DNA of 64,000 nt from an uncultured Hoeflea sp. (GTDB lineage Bacteria > Pseudomonadota > Alphaproteobacteria > Rhizobiales > Rhizobiaceae): positions 248,001-312,000 of the forward strand of contig NZ_CANMVK010000001.1 in the NCBI RefSeq assembly GCF_947501405.1. Reading direction: 5' to 3'. This document shows, piece by piece, positions 50,465-60,879 of the stretch. The translations under genes were made by a program, and so were the position numbers. A model generated the notes under the pieces. The model had not been told where the DNA came from, searched no databases, and saw only the letters and a list, made by a program, of their open reading frames with translations. How positions within the stretch are numbered: the first letter of the stretch is position 1; every line of letters starts with the position of its first letter.

Positions 50465-51808
50465 ATGGATCAAGCTACCACTCGAACCGGATTGCGCAAG
50501 AGCCGTCGAAGCGTTGCCGGGGACACGTTCCGACCCCCCCTTCGGTCCATGGGACCCAGTGTGGCGGACGGATGTACTTCATGGAATTTTCCATCTACGC
50601 TCATTTGCAGGAGTGTCCATGCTCCTTATAAGGAGCGTCGAATTTCAAACCGTTGGTTGATCCTGGCTGTGCTTTTCTTCGCGAGAACGGCGATGGCGTT
50701 TCAATTCCAATCGGTGGGGGCGCTCTCGCCGCTGATCATTGAGGGCTACGGCGTCAGCCTTGCTGATATCGGCCTGCTTATCGGCCTCTACATGGCGCCG
50801 GGGGTGATTGTCGCCATTCCTGGTGGTGCGGTGGCGGCGCTTTTTGGCGACAAGCGGGTGGTTGCTGTCAGCATGATACTGATGCTGCTTGGCGGCCTGT
50901 TGATCAGCTATGCGCCGGGCTGGTGGTCGCTGATCGCCGGCCGCTTGATCGCAGGCATTGGCGGTGTTGCGCTGAATGTGGTGATGACCAAGATGGTGGT
51001 GGACTGGTTCGCCGGCCGCGAAATCTCTACGGCCATGGCGATCTTCATCAACTCTTGGCCGGTCGGCATCGCGCTGGCGCTTCTGGCGTTGCCAAGTGTC
51101 GCGGTTATGGGCGGGCTGGTGCTGGCCTGGATCACCGTGCTGTCGATGATCGCCGTATCCCTGGCGCTGTTTGTCGCCTTTTACAGAACACCGGATAATG
51201 CGGTTGCGGCAGTCGCCCGGATCACGGTCGGGAAACTGCCCGGATACCCGCTGTTTCTGGCGGGTGCGCTCTGGGCGATTTACAACACGTCGCTGGCCAT
51301 GGTGTTCAGCTTTGGCCCGGCGTTGCTGAGTGAGCGTGGATTGCCGCTGGCCTCGGCCAGTTCGATGACCAGCCTGTTCATGGTGATTTTCGCGCTGGCG
51401 GTGCCGCTCGGCGGGATCATCGCCGACAGGACCGGCCGCCGCGACACCGTTATCATGGTCAGTCTCTTGAGCTACGCGCTGTTGATTCCGCTGGTGCTTT
51501 TTGTTCCGGTAACCACCGTTCCGGCGATTTTTCTGGTCGTCGGGTTTTTCTATGGCCTCGGCGCCGGCCCGATTGTCGGATTGCCGTCAAATGTCCTGCC
51601 TCCCGCCGTTCGTGCGTTTGGGATGGGCGTGTACTATTCAATCTATTACCTCTGGATGATGGCGGCGCTGCCACTGGCGGGTGCTGCGGCTGACGCACTG
51701 GGCAATACCGGCGTGGTGTTCGTTCTCGGTGCAGTGATCGTTGTGGCAAGCATGGTGGTGCTGGCGCTGTTCCGGCGCGCCCAGGTTCAGGTCATATCGG
51801 TGGGCTAA
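50465..51808 (+). CDS. MFS transporter (CynX/NimT-like)
   Basis: A twelve-helix major facilitator whose recognisable part begins at about 50648 ('NRWLILAVLFFARTAMAFQFQSVGALSPLIIEGYGVSLADIGLLIGLY'); helices 1-12 run to the end. It resembles the CynX/NimT-type carriers of anions and cyanate. The frame is open from ATG 50465 but the first about 60 residues look unlike any transporter N-terminus. AAGGAG at 50630-50635 stands six bases before an in-frame ATT (50642), so the true start could be a rare ATT there. Substrate unknown. Confidence 0.82.
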   Translation: MDQATTRTGLRKSRRSVAGDTFRPPLRSMGPSVADGCTSWNFPSTLICRSVHAPYKERRISNRWLILAVLFFARTAMAFQFQSVGALSPLIIEGYGVSLADIGLLIGLYMAPGVIVAIPGGAVAALFGDKRVVAVSMILMLLGGLLISYAPGWWSLIAGRLIAGIGGVALNVVMTKMVVDWFAGREISTAMAIFINSWPVGIALALLALPSVAVMGGLVLAWITVLSMIAVSLALFVAFYRTPDNAVAAVARITVGKLPGYPLFLAGALWAIYNTSLAMVFSFGPALLSERGLPLASASSMTSLFMVIFALAVPLGGIIADRTGRRDTVIMVSLLSYALLIPLVLFVPVTTVPAIFLVVGFFYGLGAGPIVGLPSNVLPPAVRAFGMGVYYSIYYLWMMAALPLAGAAADALGNTGVVFVLGAVIVVASMVVLALFRRAQVQVISVG

Positions 51809-51887
51809 GGGTCGTCGCGACTCCAGGCAATGACGTCAGTCCCGGCAACGAACGATGCCTGGGCCTGGATGCACAACACCGTCACGT

Positions 51888-53585
51888 CTAATTGTTCACT
51901 CCGGTACCACGGATCTGCGACATGGTGCGGGTCGGGGTGATGGCCTCCGGGTCGAGCTTGATCTCGATGATCGCCGGGATGTCTGCTGCGACCGCCCGTT
52001 CAAAGGCGGGTTCGAATTCGGCGGTGGTCAGCACCGTTTCGCCATGGCCGCCATAGGCGCGCGCCAGGCTTGCGAAATCCGGGTTGGTGAGCGCCGTGGC
52101 GCTGACCCGGCCGGGATAGTCTCGTTCCTGATGCATGCGGATGGTGCCGTACATCGAGTTGTTGACCACGATGACCACGATCGGCAGGCCATGCTGGATG
52201 GCGGTGGCGAATTCCTGGCCGTGCATCATGAAGCAGCCATCGCCGGCGAAGGCGACCACGGTACGGTCGGGAAACGCCTGCTTGGCCGCCACGGCTGCCG
52301 GCACGCCGTAACCCATGGAGCCCGAGGCGGGTGCTGCCTGGGTGGCGAATTGCCTGAAGCGGACATAGCGGTGCACCCAGGTGGCGTAATTGCCCGCGCC
52401 ATTGGTGAGGATCGCATCGGCGGGCAAGCGCTGGCGCAGCCAGTCGATGACCGGTCCCATATGGACATCACCCGGGCCGGTTTGCGGCGGGGTCGACCAG
52501 TCGAGATAGGATTGGTGCATGCGCGCGATGCGGTCCGCGCGGGTGGGCGATGGGTCGGTGTCGATCGACGACAACGCCCGGGCGAAGGATGCGGGATCGG
52601 CGTTGATGGCGAGTGACGGGCGATAGACCCGGCCCAGTTCCGCGGGATCGGGATGGATGTGAACCAGCGGCTGGCGCGGGAACGGCACATCGAGCAGGGT
52701 GTAGCCCGACGACGGCATTTCGGACAAACGCCCGCCCAGCAGCACCACCAGATCCGAGTTCTTGATCTCGTCGGCCAGCGCCGGGTTGATGCCGATCCCG
52801 ACATCGCCGGCGTAGCAGGGATGGAGATGATCGAACAGCATCTGACGGCGGAAGGAGCAGCCCACCGGGATCTGCGCGCGTTCGGCGAAGCGCTCGACCT
52901 GGCCCACCGCATCGCTGTTCCAGCGGGTGCCGCCGAGGATCATCACCGGGCGTTCGGCGCGGGCCAGGCGTTCGGCCAATTCCTCAAGCTGCGGTTGGCC
53001 GGGGTGGATTGCCGCCACCGGGTTCGGATCGATGGCGCCTGGCGCATTGGCCACGGTTTCGCGCAGCACGTCTTCGGGTAGCGCCAGCACCACCGGGCCG
53101 GGCCGGCCGGATTGGGCGACCGAGAAGGCGCGGTTGACGAATTCGGGAATGCGCGCCGGATCGTCGATTTCGCCGACCCATTTGGCGAATTCGGTGAAGG
53201 CGCGGCGGTACTCGACCTCCTGAAAGGCCTCGCGCTCACGGGCGTCGCGCTGCACCTGACCGATGAACAGCACCATGGGAATGGAATCCTGGCGGGCGAT
53301 GTGCAGACCGGCGGCGGCATTTGTGGCGCCGGGACCGCGGGTAACGAAACAGACGCCGGGCTGTCCGGTCAGACGGCCCCAGGCATCGGCCATCATCGCG
53401 GCGCCGCCCTCCTGTCGGCAAACCGTCACTCCGATGCCCGAATCGACCAGTGCATCGAGCACGGCGAGATAGCTTTCGCCGGGTACGCAATAGAGCCGCT
53501 CGACGCCATTGGCCTGAAGCGCATCAACGATCAGCTGTCCGCCGGTTCTTGCGCCGGTGGTTCCAGGGTTCGCGCCGGTGGTCAT
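51888..53585 (-). CDS. ThDP-dependent acetolactate-synthase-like enzyme
   Basis: A 565-residue thiamine-diphosphate enzyme with three domains (ThDP Pyr, central, ThDP PP) like IlvB/benzoylformate-type decarboxylases. The cofactor-activating Glu is Glu59 (VTVCRQEGGAAMMADAWG), and the metal/ThDP motif is 'GDGCFMMHGQEFATAIQHGLPIVVIVVNN' (about 444-472). It lies alone, with no IlvN-type regulatory subunit next to it, so it is more likely a specialised decarboxylase/lyase than the housekeeping acetohydroxyacid synthase. Substrate is not clear. Confidence 0.85.
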   Translation of the reverse strand: MTTGANPGTTGARTGGQLIVDALQANGVERLYCVPGESYLAVLDALVDSGIGVTVCRQEGGAAMMADAWGRLTGQPGVCFVTRGPGATNAAAGLHIARQDSIPMVLFIGQVQRDAREREAFQEVEYRRAFTEFAKWVGEIDDPARIPEFVNRAFSVAQSGRPGPVVLALPEDVLRETVANAPGAIDPNPVAAIHPGQPQLEELAERLARAERPVMILGGTRWNSDAVGQVERFAERAQIPVGCSFRRQMLFDHLHPCYAGDVGIGINPALADEIKNSDLVVLLGGRLSEMPSSGYTLLDVPFPRQPLVHIHPDPAELGRVYRPSLAINADPASFARALSSIDTDPSPTRADRIARMHQSYLDWSTPPQTGPGDVHMGPVIDWLRQRLPADAILTNGAGNYATWVHRYVRFRQFATQAAPASGSMGYGVPAAVAAKQAFPDRTVVAFAGDGCFMMHGQEFATAIQHGLPIVVIVVNNSMYGTIRMHQERDYPGRVSATALTNPDFASLARAYGGHGETVLTTAEFEPAFERAVAADIPAIIEIKLDPEAITPTRTMSQIRGTGVNN

Positions 53586-53699
53586 GGCAAGGTCCTTATG
53601 ATGGCGGGAGACGATGGTGAGATTCCCGAACCGTTAGCACAAGATGATACCGATGTCCGGGCGCATCCAGCAGGCGCGCCCGGTTACATTATGGCAGCG

Positions 53700-54497
53700 T
53701 CAGAGCTGCGCCCGGTTCTTGAGCGCGCGCTCGGCCAAGAGCCGCTTCTGGTAGCGCGACTGCACAATCTCGACTGCGACCAGCGTGGTCAGCACGAAGT
53801 AGAACGTGGTCTTGGCCATCGGCTCGACCGGGTAGCCGAAGAAGGTCAGGTGCGCAATGTGCCCGCCCTCCGACATCAGCATGAAGCCGACCAGCAACAG
53901 CACGAACAGGCCAAGCACCTCATACATCCGGTTCTTGTTCAAGAACGCGGCGACGCTGTCGGCCATCACCACCATCAGGAAGCCGGAGACGACGATTGCC
54001 GCGGTCATGACAATGAAATTGTCGGTCAGCGCCACGGCGGACAGCACGGTATCGAAGGAGAACACCAGGTTCATCGCCACGATCCAGACCAGCGCCACGG
54101 CCACCGAGCGGCGGACCTGGCGGCCCGCGTCATGCTCGAGATCGTCGGTGCCGATCATGTGGAAGATTTCCTTGACCGCGGTGTAGATCAGGAACACGCC
54201 GCCGGCGAGCACGATCAGCGCATGGCCGCTGACAGCGCCGGAAAAGAAGGGCAACGCGAGTTCGAAGAACGGTTCCTGGAACTGGGCGATCAGTTGCAGC
54301 ACGCCGAACAGCAGCACGATGCGAAGCACGATGGCGATGATGATGCCCCAGCGGCGCACGAACGCGGCGCGGGCGGGATCGACCTTCTTGGCTTCGATGG
54401 AAATGTAGAGAAGATTGTCAAAACCCAGCACCGTTTCCAGTGCGGTCAGCACCAGAAATGTCGTCAGGTTGTCGAAGGTGAATAGTTCAGCAAACAT
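53700..54497 (-). CDS. TerC-family integral membrane protein
   Basis: A 265-residue TerC/Alx-type protein with about seven helices and the acidic membrane motifs 'ALETVLGFDNLLYISI' and 'NLVFSFDTVLSAVALT' that are conserved in this family of metal (Mn) exporters. The gene stands alone. I looked for a yybP-ykoY (Mn) riboswitch before it and saw none. Function in metal export at secretion is by family only. Confidence 0.87.
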   Translation of the reverse strand: MFAELFTFDNLTTFLVLTALETVLGFDNLLYISIEAKKVDPARAAFVRRWGIIIAIVLRIVLLFGVLQLIAQFQEPFFELALPFFSGAVSGHALIVLAGGVFLIYTAVKEIFHMIGTDDLEHDAGRQVRRSVAVALVWIVAMNLVFSFDTVLSAVALTDNFIVMTAAIVVSGFLMVVMADSVAAFLNKNRMYEVLGLFVLLLVGFMLMSEGGHIAHLTFFGYPVEPMAKTTFYFVLTTLVAVEIVQSRYQKRLLAERALKNRAQL

Positions 54498-54632
54498 GGT
54501 GGCCCCTCCGGTTCGCGGAATGTCTGTTAGCAGGTTAGTCCGGAGCGTGTCACGCCCGCAGTTTCCCTGCGCCGAACGCGGGGCCCGGTGATCGGGTTCC
54601 GCTTGAAGCGTTCGCTGTGGTCTGGCTTCGCT

Positions 54633-55577
54633 TCAAGCCGGGTCCGGCAGCTGTGCATCCAGCCAGGCTGCGAAATCGGCCATCGCGTCGTCGCGGTTGA
54701 TCTCGTTGAGGGTTTCATGCCGGGTCTCGGGCAGCACCTTAGCGGTGACGTTGGTCATTCCGGCCCGGCGCATCCGGTCCGCCAGCCAGTCGACCGCCTT
54801 GCCGTTGTCGCTGGCCGGATCGTGAGCTCCGCCGATCAGATGTAGGGGCAGCGATTTGGGAAGCCGGGCGAGATTGCTGGCATCGCCACCGGCGAAAATC
54901 ATCCGGAACACGGCCTGCCACATGCCCACCGTGGCATCCCAACCGCTCAGAGGATCGGCGACATAAAGATCGACCTCGACATGATCGCGCGACAGCCAGT
55001 CGAAATCGGTGCGGCGATCGGGCATCGCCTTGGCCCAGGTCTGGAAGGTGAGCTTGGGCAGGATGGCGCTGGGGGTGTCGGAGCCCTTGAAAAACGCCTC
55101 GGCTGCGAGCAGCGCCTGTCCGACCCGGCCAAGCGCGCCGGCATTGAAGTTTGCATTCCAGACCGCCAGCGCGGCGCTGAACTCGGGGTGCGCCTGCGCG
55201 AAATTCAGCGCCACCAGCCCGCCCATGGAGTGGCCAAAGGTGACAACCGGAAGCCCGGCATGGCGTTCGGCTATCAGAGCGTGGATTGCGGAGACATCGG
55301 CGATCACCTGGTCTTCGCCGTTCGATTTGGCAAAAGCGCCGGGAATGGCATCGGGCGCGCGGGTGGCGCCATGGCCGCGGTGATCATGGGCATAGACGTG
55401 ATAGCCGCGGGCGCTGAGAAAATGCGCGAAGCGTTGATAGCGGGCCGCGTGTTCGGCCAGGCCGTGATTGACCTGCACCACGCCGCGGGCCTGGCCCTGG
55501 GCTGCCATGTGCCGGACTGCAAGCTCGGCGCCGGTGGCGCTGGAAAGCGTGAAGGGGGAGAATTGCTGGTCGTCCAT
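54633..55577 (-). CDS. Alpha/beta hydrolase, lysophospholipase-like
   Basis: A 314-residue serine hydrolase of the monoacylglycerol lipase/PldB type (hydrolase_4): 'GVVQVNHGLAEHAARYQRFAHFLSARGYHVYAHDHRGHG', nucleophile GHSMGG (about 113-118) and C-terminal 'LPETRHETLNE' with the catalytic His. The usual Asp lies in 'GGAHDPASDN'. ATG 55577 is taken as the start; ATG 55607 and the frame to 55682 are alternatives. Likely acts on lipid esters. Confidence 0.84.
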   Translation of the reverse strand: MDDQQFSPFTLSSATGAELAVRHMAAQGQARGVVQVNHGLAEHAARYQRFAHFLSARGYHVYAHDHRGHGATRAPDAIPGAFAKSNGEDQVIADVSAIHALIAERHAGLPVVTFGHSMGGLVALNFAQAHPEFSAALAVWNANFNAGALGRVGQALLAAEAFFKGSDTPSAILPKLTFQTWAKAMPDRRTDFDWLSRDHVEVDLYVADPLSGWDATVGMWQAVFRMIFAGGDASNLARLPKSLPLHLIGGAHDPASDNGKAVDWLADRMRRAGMTNVTAKVLPETRHETLNEINRDDAMADFAAWLDAQLPDPA

Positions 55578-55767
55578 AACCGTCACTTGACCCTCGGCAC
55601 CTGCCATCGTCAAGCGCGAATGCCGAGGATTGTGCGTTGCTTTGACTGGCTTGAGACCGGAGCTTTTCCTTTTGCGCGGCATTGGTTAGTTTCATCTGGT
55701 GGGCATTTGCGGGACGGGACATCCGGCCGATGACCGAAGGGCGCAGATTGATTAGGGGGAGGGGAGC

Positions 55768-57459
55768 TTGGCCGGCAATGACGATCTGGATGCCAGTGAT
55801 CTCGACGCGGAGCTAGGCGACGACGACGGCGCGGCGATGCCGCGGTTTTCGCACTCGTCCAATGAGGGCCGCGGCTTCGGGCGCGCGGGGTGGGGGATGC
55901 TGGTGTTCGTGCTCGGCGTCGCCTGCGGCGTTCCAGCGGCGATTTTCATGCCGGGCTTTCTAACCGATCACGGCTCGGTGGTGCTGGGCATTATTCTCGG
56001 CGCGCTGTTGTTCGTGCTGGTGGTGCTGTCGCTGGTGTTCGTGTTCCGGCAACCTCTGTGGCGCTGGATGTTTCGCCGCACCGAGGTCGAGGTCACCCGA
56101 TTTGCCGGCCCGCTGGCCGATGTGGCGCGCTTTGCGGCAGGCCAGCGGGTGGACGAGGCCACGCAGGCCGCGCGGGATTTTGCCGAGATCGCGCTGTCGC
56201 GTTATGCCTGGATCACCACGCGGCGCTGGCTGGTGGCTTCGATCACCGGTCTGATCGCCGCGATGGCGGCGCTGGCCGGATCGGCGCTTTTGTTCGAGCA
56301 GAACAAGTTGCTGCGCGCGCAATCGAAGCTGTTTGTCGAGCAGAATGAGCGGATCGACTTCCAGAACGCGCTGATCGATACCCAGATCCAGCTGGCCGAA
56401 GCCGAACGCAGCGCCCAGATCGGGCCGGAGGTGGTGGAGATCGGTGCGCTGATCGGTGCCGAACGGCAGACCTTTCTCGACGGCGGCGGCGACATCGAGA
56501 GTTTCGGACTGGCCGATTTGACCAGTTCCACGCGCGGCCGCATCGTGGCGGCGAGCCTGGTGGCCCGGCCCTATCGCTACCTGGCGCCGTCCAACGCCAA
56601 TCCGCGCGATTCCGACGGGCTGATCCGCTCGGCGCTGGCGCGCCGTCCCGATGCGCTGGCCGACCCCTCGGTGCTCGACAGCGATGTGCTGGCGCGGGCC
56701 GAGAAGCTGGTTGATCGTCCGGTCAGCCCCGAGCGCGGCGATCTCCTGACCATGCTGATCGCCAATTCGATCCAGCAGACCGAGATGCTGAGCTTTCTGG
56801 GCGCGGATTTCTCCTTCGCCGAGTTCCGCCGTGAGGTGGCGCCGGGCTTGTCGATGCGCCATGCGCGGCTGGCTTACGCGGATTTTTCCTGGACCCGGAT
56901 GGTTGAATGCCGGTTTGGCGCCGCCCAGCTCGACCATGCAAGATTTGAAAACGCGGTGGTGCGGCAATCGGAATTCTCGGCGCTGGCGGCGGCCGAGGTG
57001 GAGGAGCCGTTCACGGCGGGCGATCTCGGCCTGCTGCCTACCCAGATGGCTGGTGTGAGCTTTCGCGGCAGCGTGATTGCCGAAACCGGTTTTCGCGGCA
57101 TCAATGCCATTGCGCCTGTGTTCGACGATGCAGTTGTGGCGATGTCTGACTTTTCCGGCGCGGGTATTGGCGGCGCCAGTTTCAGGGGCGCGATGATCAT
57201 CGGCACCCGTTTTGACGGCGCAAGCCTGCAGTCGCTCGATCTCGAGGGCGCGATCGTGTTCGACCAGACATTTACGCAAAAGCTCAAACAGGCCGCGGCG
57301 CCAGGCACCTTCGTGGCCGAGCGATGGCAGCTTGCACCGATCCCGGCTGGCGAGGTGGCCGAACACCCGCGCTACTTCGAAATGACCAACCACGTGCCCG
57401 AAAGCGCCTATTCGCAAGTACAGGCCTGGCGCATCAGCCGGGTGGTAGAGCCGGAGTAG
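55768..57459 (+). CDS. Membrane protein with pentapeptide-repeat-like C-terminus
   Basis: A 563-residue protein: acidic N-terminus, two helices at about 43-95, third at about 155-178, then an extended helical region and a C-terminal half with degenerate pentapeptide-like repeats (ADFSWTR, ARFENAVV, SFRGSVI, ASFRGAMI, TRFDGASLQSLDLEGAI), which fold as a right-handed beta helix. Start is a TTG at 55768 behind GGGGGAGGGGAG. Family unnamed; many alphaproteobacteria have one. It is followed by ettA after 111 bp. Confidence 0.65.
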   Translation: MAGNDDLDASDLDAELGDDDGAAMPRFSHSSNEGRGFGRAGWGMLVFVLGVACGVPAAIFMPGFLTDHGSVVLGIILGALLFVLVVLSLVFVFRQPLWRWMFRRTEVEVTRFAGPLADVARFAAGQRVDEATQAARDFAEIALSRYAWITTRRWLVASITGLIAAMAALAGSALLFEQNKLLRAQSKLFVEQNERIDFQNALIDTQIQLAEAERSAQIGPEVVEIGALIGAERQTFLDGGGDIESFGLADLTSSTRGRIVAASLVARPYRYLAPSNANPRDSDGLIRSALARRPDALADPSVLDSDVLARAEKLVDRPVSPERGDLLTMLIANSIQQTEMLSFLGADFSFAEFRREVAPGLSMRHARLAYADFSWTRMVECRFGAAQLDHARFENAVVRQSEFSALAAAEVEEPFTAGDLGLLPTQMAGVSFRGSVIAETGFRGINAIAPVFDDAVVAMSDFSGAGIGGASFRGAMIIGTRFDGASLQSLDLEGAIVFDQTFTQKLKQAAAPGTFVAERWQLAPIPAGEVAEHPRYFEMTNHVPESAYSQVQAWRISRVVEPE

Positions 57460-57570
57460 GACGAGAGTGCCTCCGGAGCATGGCGGTGGGGGATGCGCGG
57501 CCGCATTGCCCTTGGCTTCCGATTCGCATAGATAGCGCTCAAATCTTCCAATTCATGTCTGGAGCGCATC

Positions 57571-59220
57571 GTGGCACGGCAATTCATCTATCACATGGCG
57601 GGGCTGAACAAGGCCTACGGCGCCAAGAAGGTTCTCGAGAACATTCACCTGTCGTTTTATCCGGATGCCAAGATCGGTATTCTCGGCCCCAATGGCGCGG
57701 GCAAATCGACGGTGCTTCGAATCATGGCCGGGCTCGACACCGAGTTTACCGGCGAGGCCTGGATTGCCGAGGGCGCGACGCGTGGTTACCTGCCGCAGGA
57801 GCCGCAGCTCGATGCGTCGAAGACCGTGCTTGAGAACGTGATGGAAGGCGTGGCCGAGAAACAGGCGATCCTGGACCGCTACAACGAGTTGATGATGAAC
57901 TATTCCGACGAGACCGCCGATGAGGGCGCGGCGCTCCAGGATGTCATTGACGCGCAGAATCTGTGGGACCTCGACAGCCAGGTTGAAATGGCCATGGAAG
58001 CGCTGCGCTGTCCGCCCGGTGAAGCATCGGTCGAGGCGCTTTCGGGTGGTGAGAAACGCCGCGTGGCGCTGTGTGCGCTGCTGCTGCGTCAGCCCGACCT
58101 GATCCTGCTTGACGAGCCGACCAACCATCTTGATGCCGAAAGCATCGCCTGGCTTGAAAAGCATCTGAGGGAATATCCCGGTTCGGTGATCATGATTACC
58201 CATGACCGCTACTTCCTCGACAATGTGACGGGCTGGATCCTCGAGCTCGACCGCGGCCGCGGCATTCCCTATGAGGGCAATTACACCGCCTATCTCGAGG
58301 CCAAGGCCAAGCGCATGAAACAGGAGGGCCGCGAGGAGGCGGCGCGGCAGAAATCGCTCTCCCGCGAGCAGGAGTGGATCGCTTCATCCCCCAAGGCCCG
58401 GCAAGCCAAGTCGAAGGCCCGTATCCGGGCCTATGACGAGCTGGTCAAGGCTGCCAATGACCGTCGTCCGGGCGAAGCGCAGATCGTCATTCCCACCGGT
58501 GAGCGGCTGGGACAGGTGGTGATCGATGTCGAGGGCATCTCCAAGGCCTATGGCGAGCGGCTGCTGATTGATGATCTGACCTTCAAGCTGCCGCCCGGCG
58601 GTATTGTCGGGGTGATCGGCCCCAACGGCGCGGGCAAGACCACGCTGTTCCGGATGATCACCGGGCAGGAGCAACCCGATTCCGGTTCGGTAACCATCGG
58701 TGAAACCGTGCAGCTCGCCTATGTGGACCAAAGCCGCGACTCGCTGGATGGCGGCAAGACTGTCTGGGAAGAGATTTCCGGCGGCAACGACATCATCAAG
58801 CTTGGCCGGCACGAGATGAACTCCCGCGCCTATTGCTCGACCTTCAATTTCAAGGGCGGCGACCAGCAGCAGAAAGTGGGCACGCTGTCAGGCGGTCAGC
58901 GCAACCGGGTGCATCTGGCCAAGCTTTTGAAATCCGGCGGCAATGTGCTGCTGCTTGACGAACCGACCAACGATCTCGACACCGAGACGCTGGGCGCGCT
59001 GGAGGAGGCGCTGGAAAATTTCGCCGGCTGCGCCGTGATCATCTCCCATGACCGCATGTTTCTCGACCGGCTCGCCACCCACATTCTCGCCTTCGAGGGC
59101 GACAGCCACGTGGAATGGTTCGAAGGCAATTTCGAGGACTATGAAAAAGACAAGATCCGCCGCCTGGGCGCCGACAGCGTCAACCCGAAGCGGGTGACGT
59201 ATAAGCGGCTGACGCGATAG
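57571..59220 (+). CDS. ettA: ABC-F energy-dependent translational throttle protein EttA
   Basis: A 549-residue ABC-F protein with two ATPase domains and no membrane part: Walker A 'GPNGAGKST' (about 39) and 'GPNGAGKTT' (about 350), signatures '[12 protein letters not shown]' and '[12 protein letters not shown]', and the arm/linker region. EttA gates the ribosome E-site and slows translation when ADP is high. It starts with GTG (57571). No rare features were seen. Confidence 0.94.
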   Translation: MARQFIYHMAGLNKAYGAKKVLENIHLSFYPDAKIGILGPNGAGKSTVLRIMAGLDTEFTGEAWIAEGATRGYLPQEPQLDASKTVLENVMEGVAEKQAILDRYNELMMNYSDETADEGAALQDVIDAQNLWDLDSQVEMAMEALRCPPGEASVEALSGGEKRRVALCALLLRQPDLILLDEPTNHLDAESIAWLEKHLREYPGSVIMITHDRYFLDNVTGWILELDRGRGIPYEGNYTAYLEAKAKRMKQEGREEAARQKSLSREQEWIASSPKARQAKSKARIRAYDELVKAANDRRPGEAQIVIPTGERLGQVVIDVEGISKAYGERLLIDDLTFKLPPGGIVGVIGPNGAGKTTLFRMITGQEQPDSGSVTIGETVQLAYVDQSRDSLDGGKTVWEEISGGNDIIKLGRHEMNSRAYCSTFNFKGGDQQQKVGTLSGGQRNRVHLAKLLKSGGNVLLLDEPTNDLDTETLGALEEALENFAGCAVIISHDRMFLDRLATHILAFEGDSHVEWFEGNFEDYEKDKIRRLGADSVNPKRVTYKRLTR

Positions 59221-59497
59221 GGGTGGAACTCTCTCCGTCGTCATGTTGGGCTTGATCCGACATGCAGTGGGGAGCGTGCGAGAGCCGGGAGACCCTTGCC
59301 CTTTCCCGCGTCGACACGCGGTGGCTGGGTTCCGGCTCGGTAGTTAGAATAACGGAGGCAAAGAGGTTGGCAGCGTTCATCGGTGCTGGCGGTCTTACGC
59401 GCGATTGGCTGAAAATCTGAGCCGATGGGCATTTCCGCTTGACCTCAAGTATCCTTGAGATCGCATGCTGCCTGGAGCAACGGAGAAACCCCACCCA

Positions 59498-59580
59498 TGA
59501 CCACAATCCTCATCACCGGCACCAATCGCGGCATCGGGCTGGAACTGGCCAATCAGGCGCTGGCCAGAATCTGGAGTGTT
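59498..59580 (+). pseudogene. Truncated 5' copy of the SDR gene
   Basis: 59498-59573 repeats the first 75 bp of the SDR gene at 60880 ('MTTILITGTNRGIGLELANQAL') with a few silent differences, plus similar sequence before it (GACCTCAAGT... at 59442 and 60809). After it, the copy loses similarity and stops. The two copies flank the membrane-protein gene 59682-60752 as direct repeats. Confidence 0.8.
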
Positions 59581-59681
59581 ATGATTTGGGTGGGACGGGT
59601 AAGCCCGGGTTTACCATAGGCTTTCAGTGAGATTTAATCCCAGGGTTGTATATGGTGTGCCACGTTTCACGCGAGGTGACC

Positions 59682-60752
59682 ATGACAATACATACCAAAC
59701 CGTTTTCGATTTTTGCCGTCGGGCTGGTGTTCGGTTTTTACCTTCTGGCGGCATCCGTGCGCGGATTGGATGGGGCTGTTGCAACAAATCTGTCCGATGA
59801 CGCGCTGGTTCTGAGTTCGCTCAAGGGAACAGCCATATTTGCGCTGGTGTTTTTCATTGGCCACTTTGCCTTGCAGCGAACAGGGTTTTCGCAGACTACG
59901 GCGTATGTTGGTCTTGGTGCTGCCAGCGCCATTCTGGTGGATGTTTTGCACACGCCGACCCTGCTGTGGCAGCAGATGATTGCCGATGGCAATCTGTCGA
60001 CGCGCCTTCTTGTTCCGGCGCTTCTTGGCGTCGTGCTCGGCGCTGTTTACAGGTGGACGGCACGGACCCATGAGATTGACGAAGACCTCGACGGGCTGTC
60101 TGATGAATATCGGCGGCAGCTGGGTGACAGTGAATATACTGAGGATGGTGATGCCGGCCTGATTGTGCATGGGGATGCGGCCTATTTTGACGGACCTCTT
60201 CGGGTTCGGACCTCGCTGAGCTCCTTTTTGCTCGCGGCAGCTGCTGGCTGTGGTGCGAATCTCGTTATTGCCACGATCTTCAAATTGTCGACCTATTCGA
60301 ATTTCAAGATTGGGGACAAGGAAACCTACCTCAACCACGACCTACTCTTACAGATGTTTTCCGGGGTTCTCTCTGGATTGTTATATTCGTTTCTGGCTTT
60401 TCTTCCGGTGATCTTTCTTGTGGCGCTGGCTCATATGGTGCTGCGTTTTATGCGGCAGACCGGCTACGCGGCCTATGGCATCGCGGGACTTTTGTCCTCT
60501 CCGGTGACAATCATCCTGACGGGAGGCATGGCTGCATCGGTTGGCATGCTCGCCATCATTCCGGCCATGATCGCTGCCTTGGCCTATCGTCGGTTTGCCG
60601 GGCTCGAACCTGCCCCCGTGGCTGAAGATATCATAGCGCGCAACGAGCGGGATCTGGTGGGCAAGAACCATGTGCGTCGAAAGGTCGGGCGCGTTGTCAT
60701 GCCTTCCAACGCGGCAATCAAGTCTGCGCGCTCCTCGCGTGGAATCTCCTGA
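59682..60752 (+). CDS. Hypothetical multi-pass membrane protein
   Basis: A 356-residue protein with about six to seven hydrophobic helices, an acidic cytoplasmic loop ('RTHEIDEDLDGLSDEYRRQLGDSEYTEDGDAG', about 130-160) and a basic C-terminal tail. I recognise no family. Start 59682 has GAGGTG seven bases upstream, better than ATG 59646. It lies between the truncated and the intact SDR copies and has fewer GC-rich codons than the flanking genes, so it may have come in with the duplication. Confidence 0.68.
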   Translation: MTIHTKPFSIFAVGLVFGFYLLAASVRGLDGAVATNLSDDALVLSSLKGTAIFALVFFIGHFALQRTGFSQTTAYVGLGAASAILVDVLHTPTLLWQQMIADGNLSTRLLVPALLGVVLGAVYRWTARTHEIDEDLDGLSDEYRRQLGDSEYTEDGDAGLIVHGDAAYFDGPLRVRTSLSSFLLAAAAGCGANLVIATIFKLSTYSNFKIGDKETYLNHDLLLQMFSGVLSGLLYSFLAFLPVIFLVALAHMVLRFMRQTGYAAYGIAGLLSSPVTIILTGGMAASVGMLAIIPAMIAALAYRRFAGLEPAPVAEDIIARNERDLVGKNHVRRKVGRVVMPSNAAIKSARSSRGIS

Positions 60753-60879
60753 GTCTGGGAACCAGGGAGCGGTGTCGGCGAAAGTGAGCCGGTCCCGCAC
60801 AAAGGATTTGACCTCAAGTGGACTTGATATTCTAGGATCTTTTCAACGACCGTGAAACCGTTGAACAAGGACACCGCCC

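Noticed and set aside
53112-54485. 457-residue plus-strand frame
   Set aside because: Mirror of the acetolactate-synthase-like and TerC genes; His/Asp/Gln-rich shadow.
54498-54640. Possible yybP-ykoY (Mn) riboswitch before the TerC gene
   Set aside because: The conserved bulge and loop sequences were not found.
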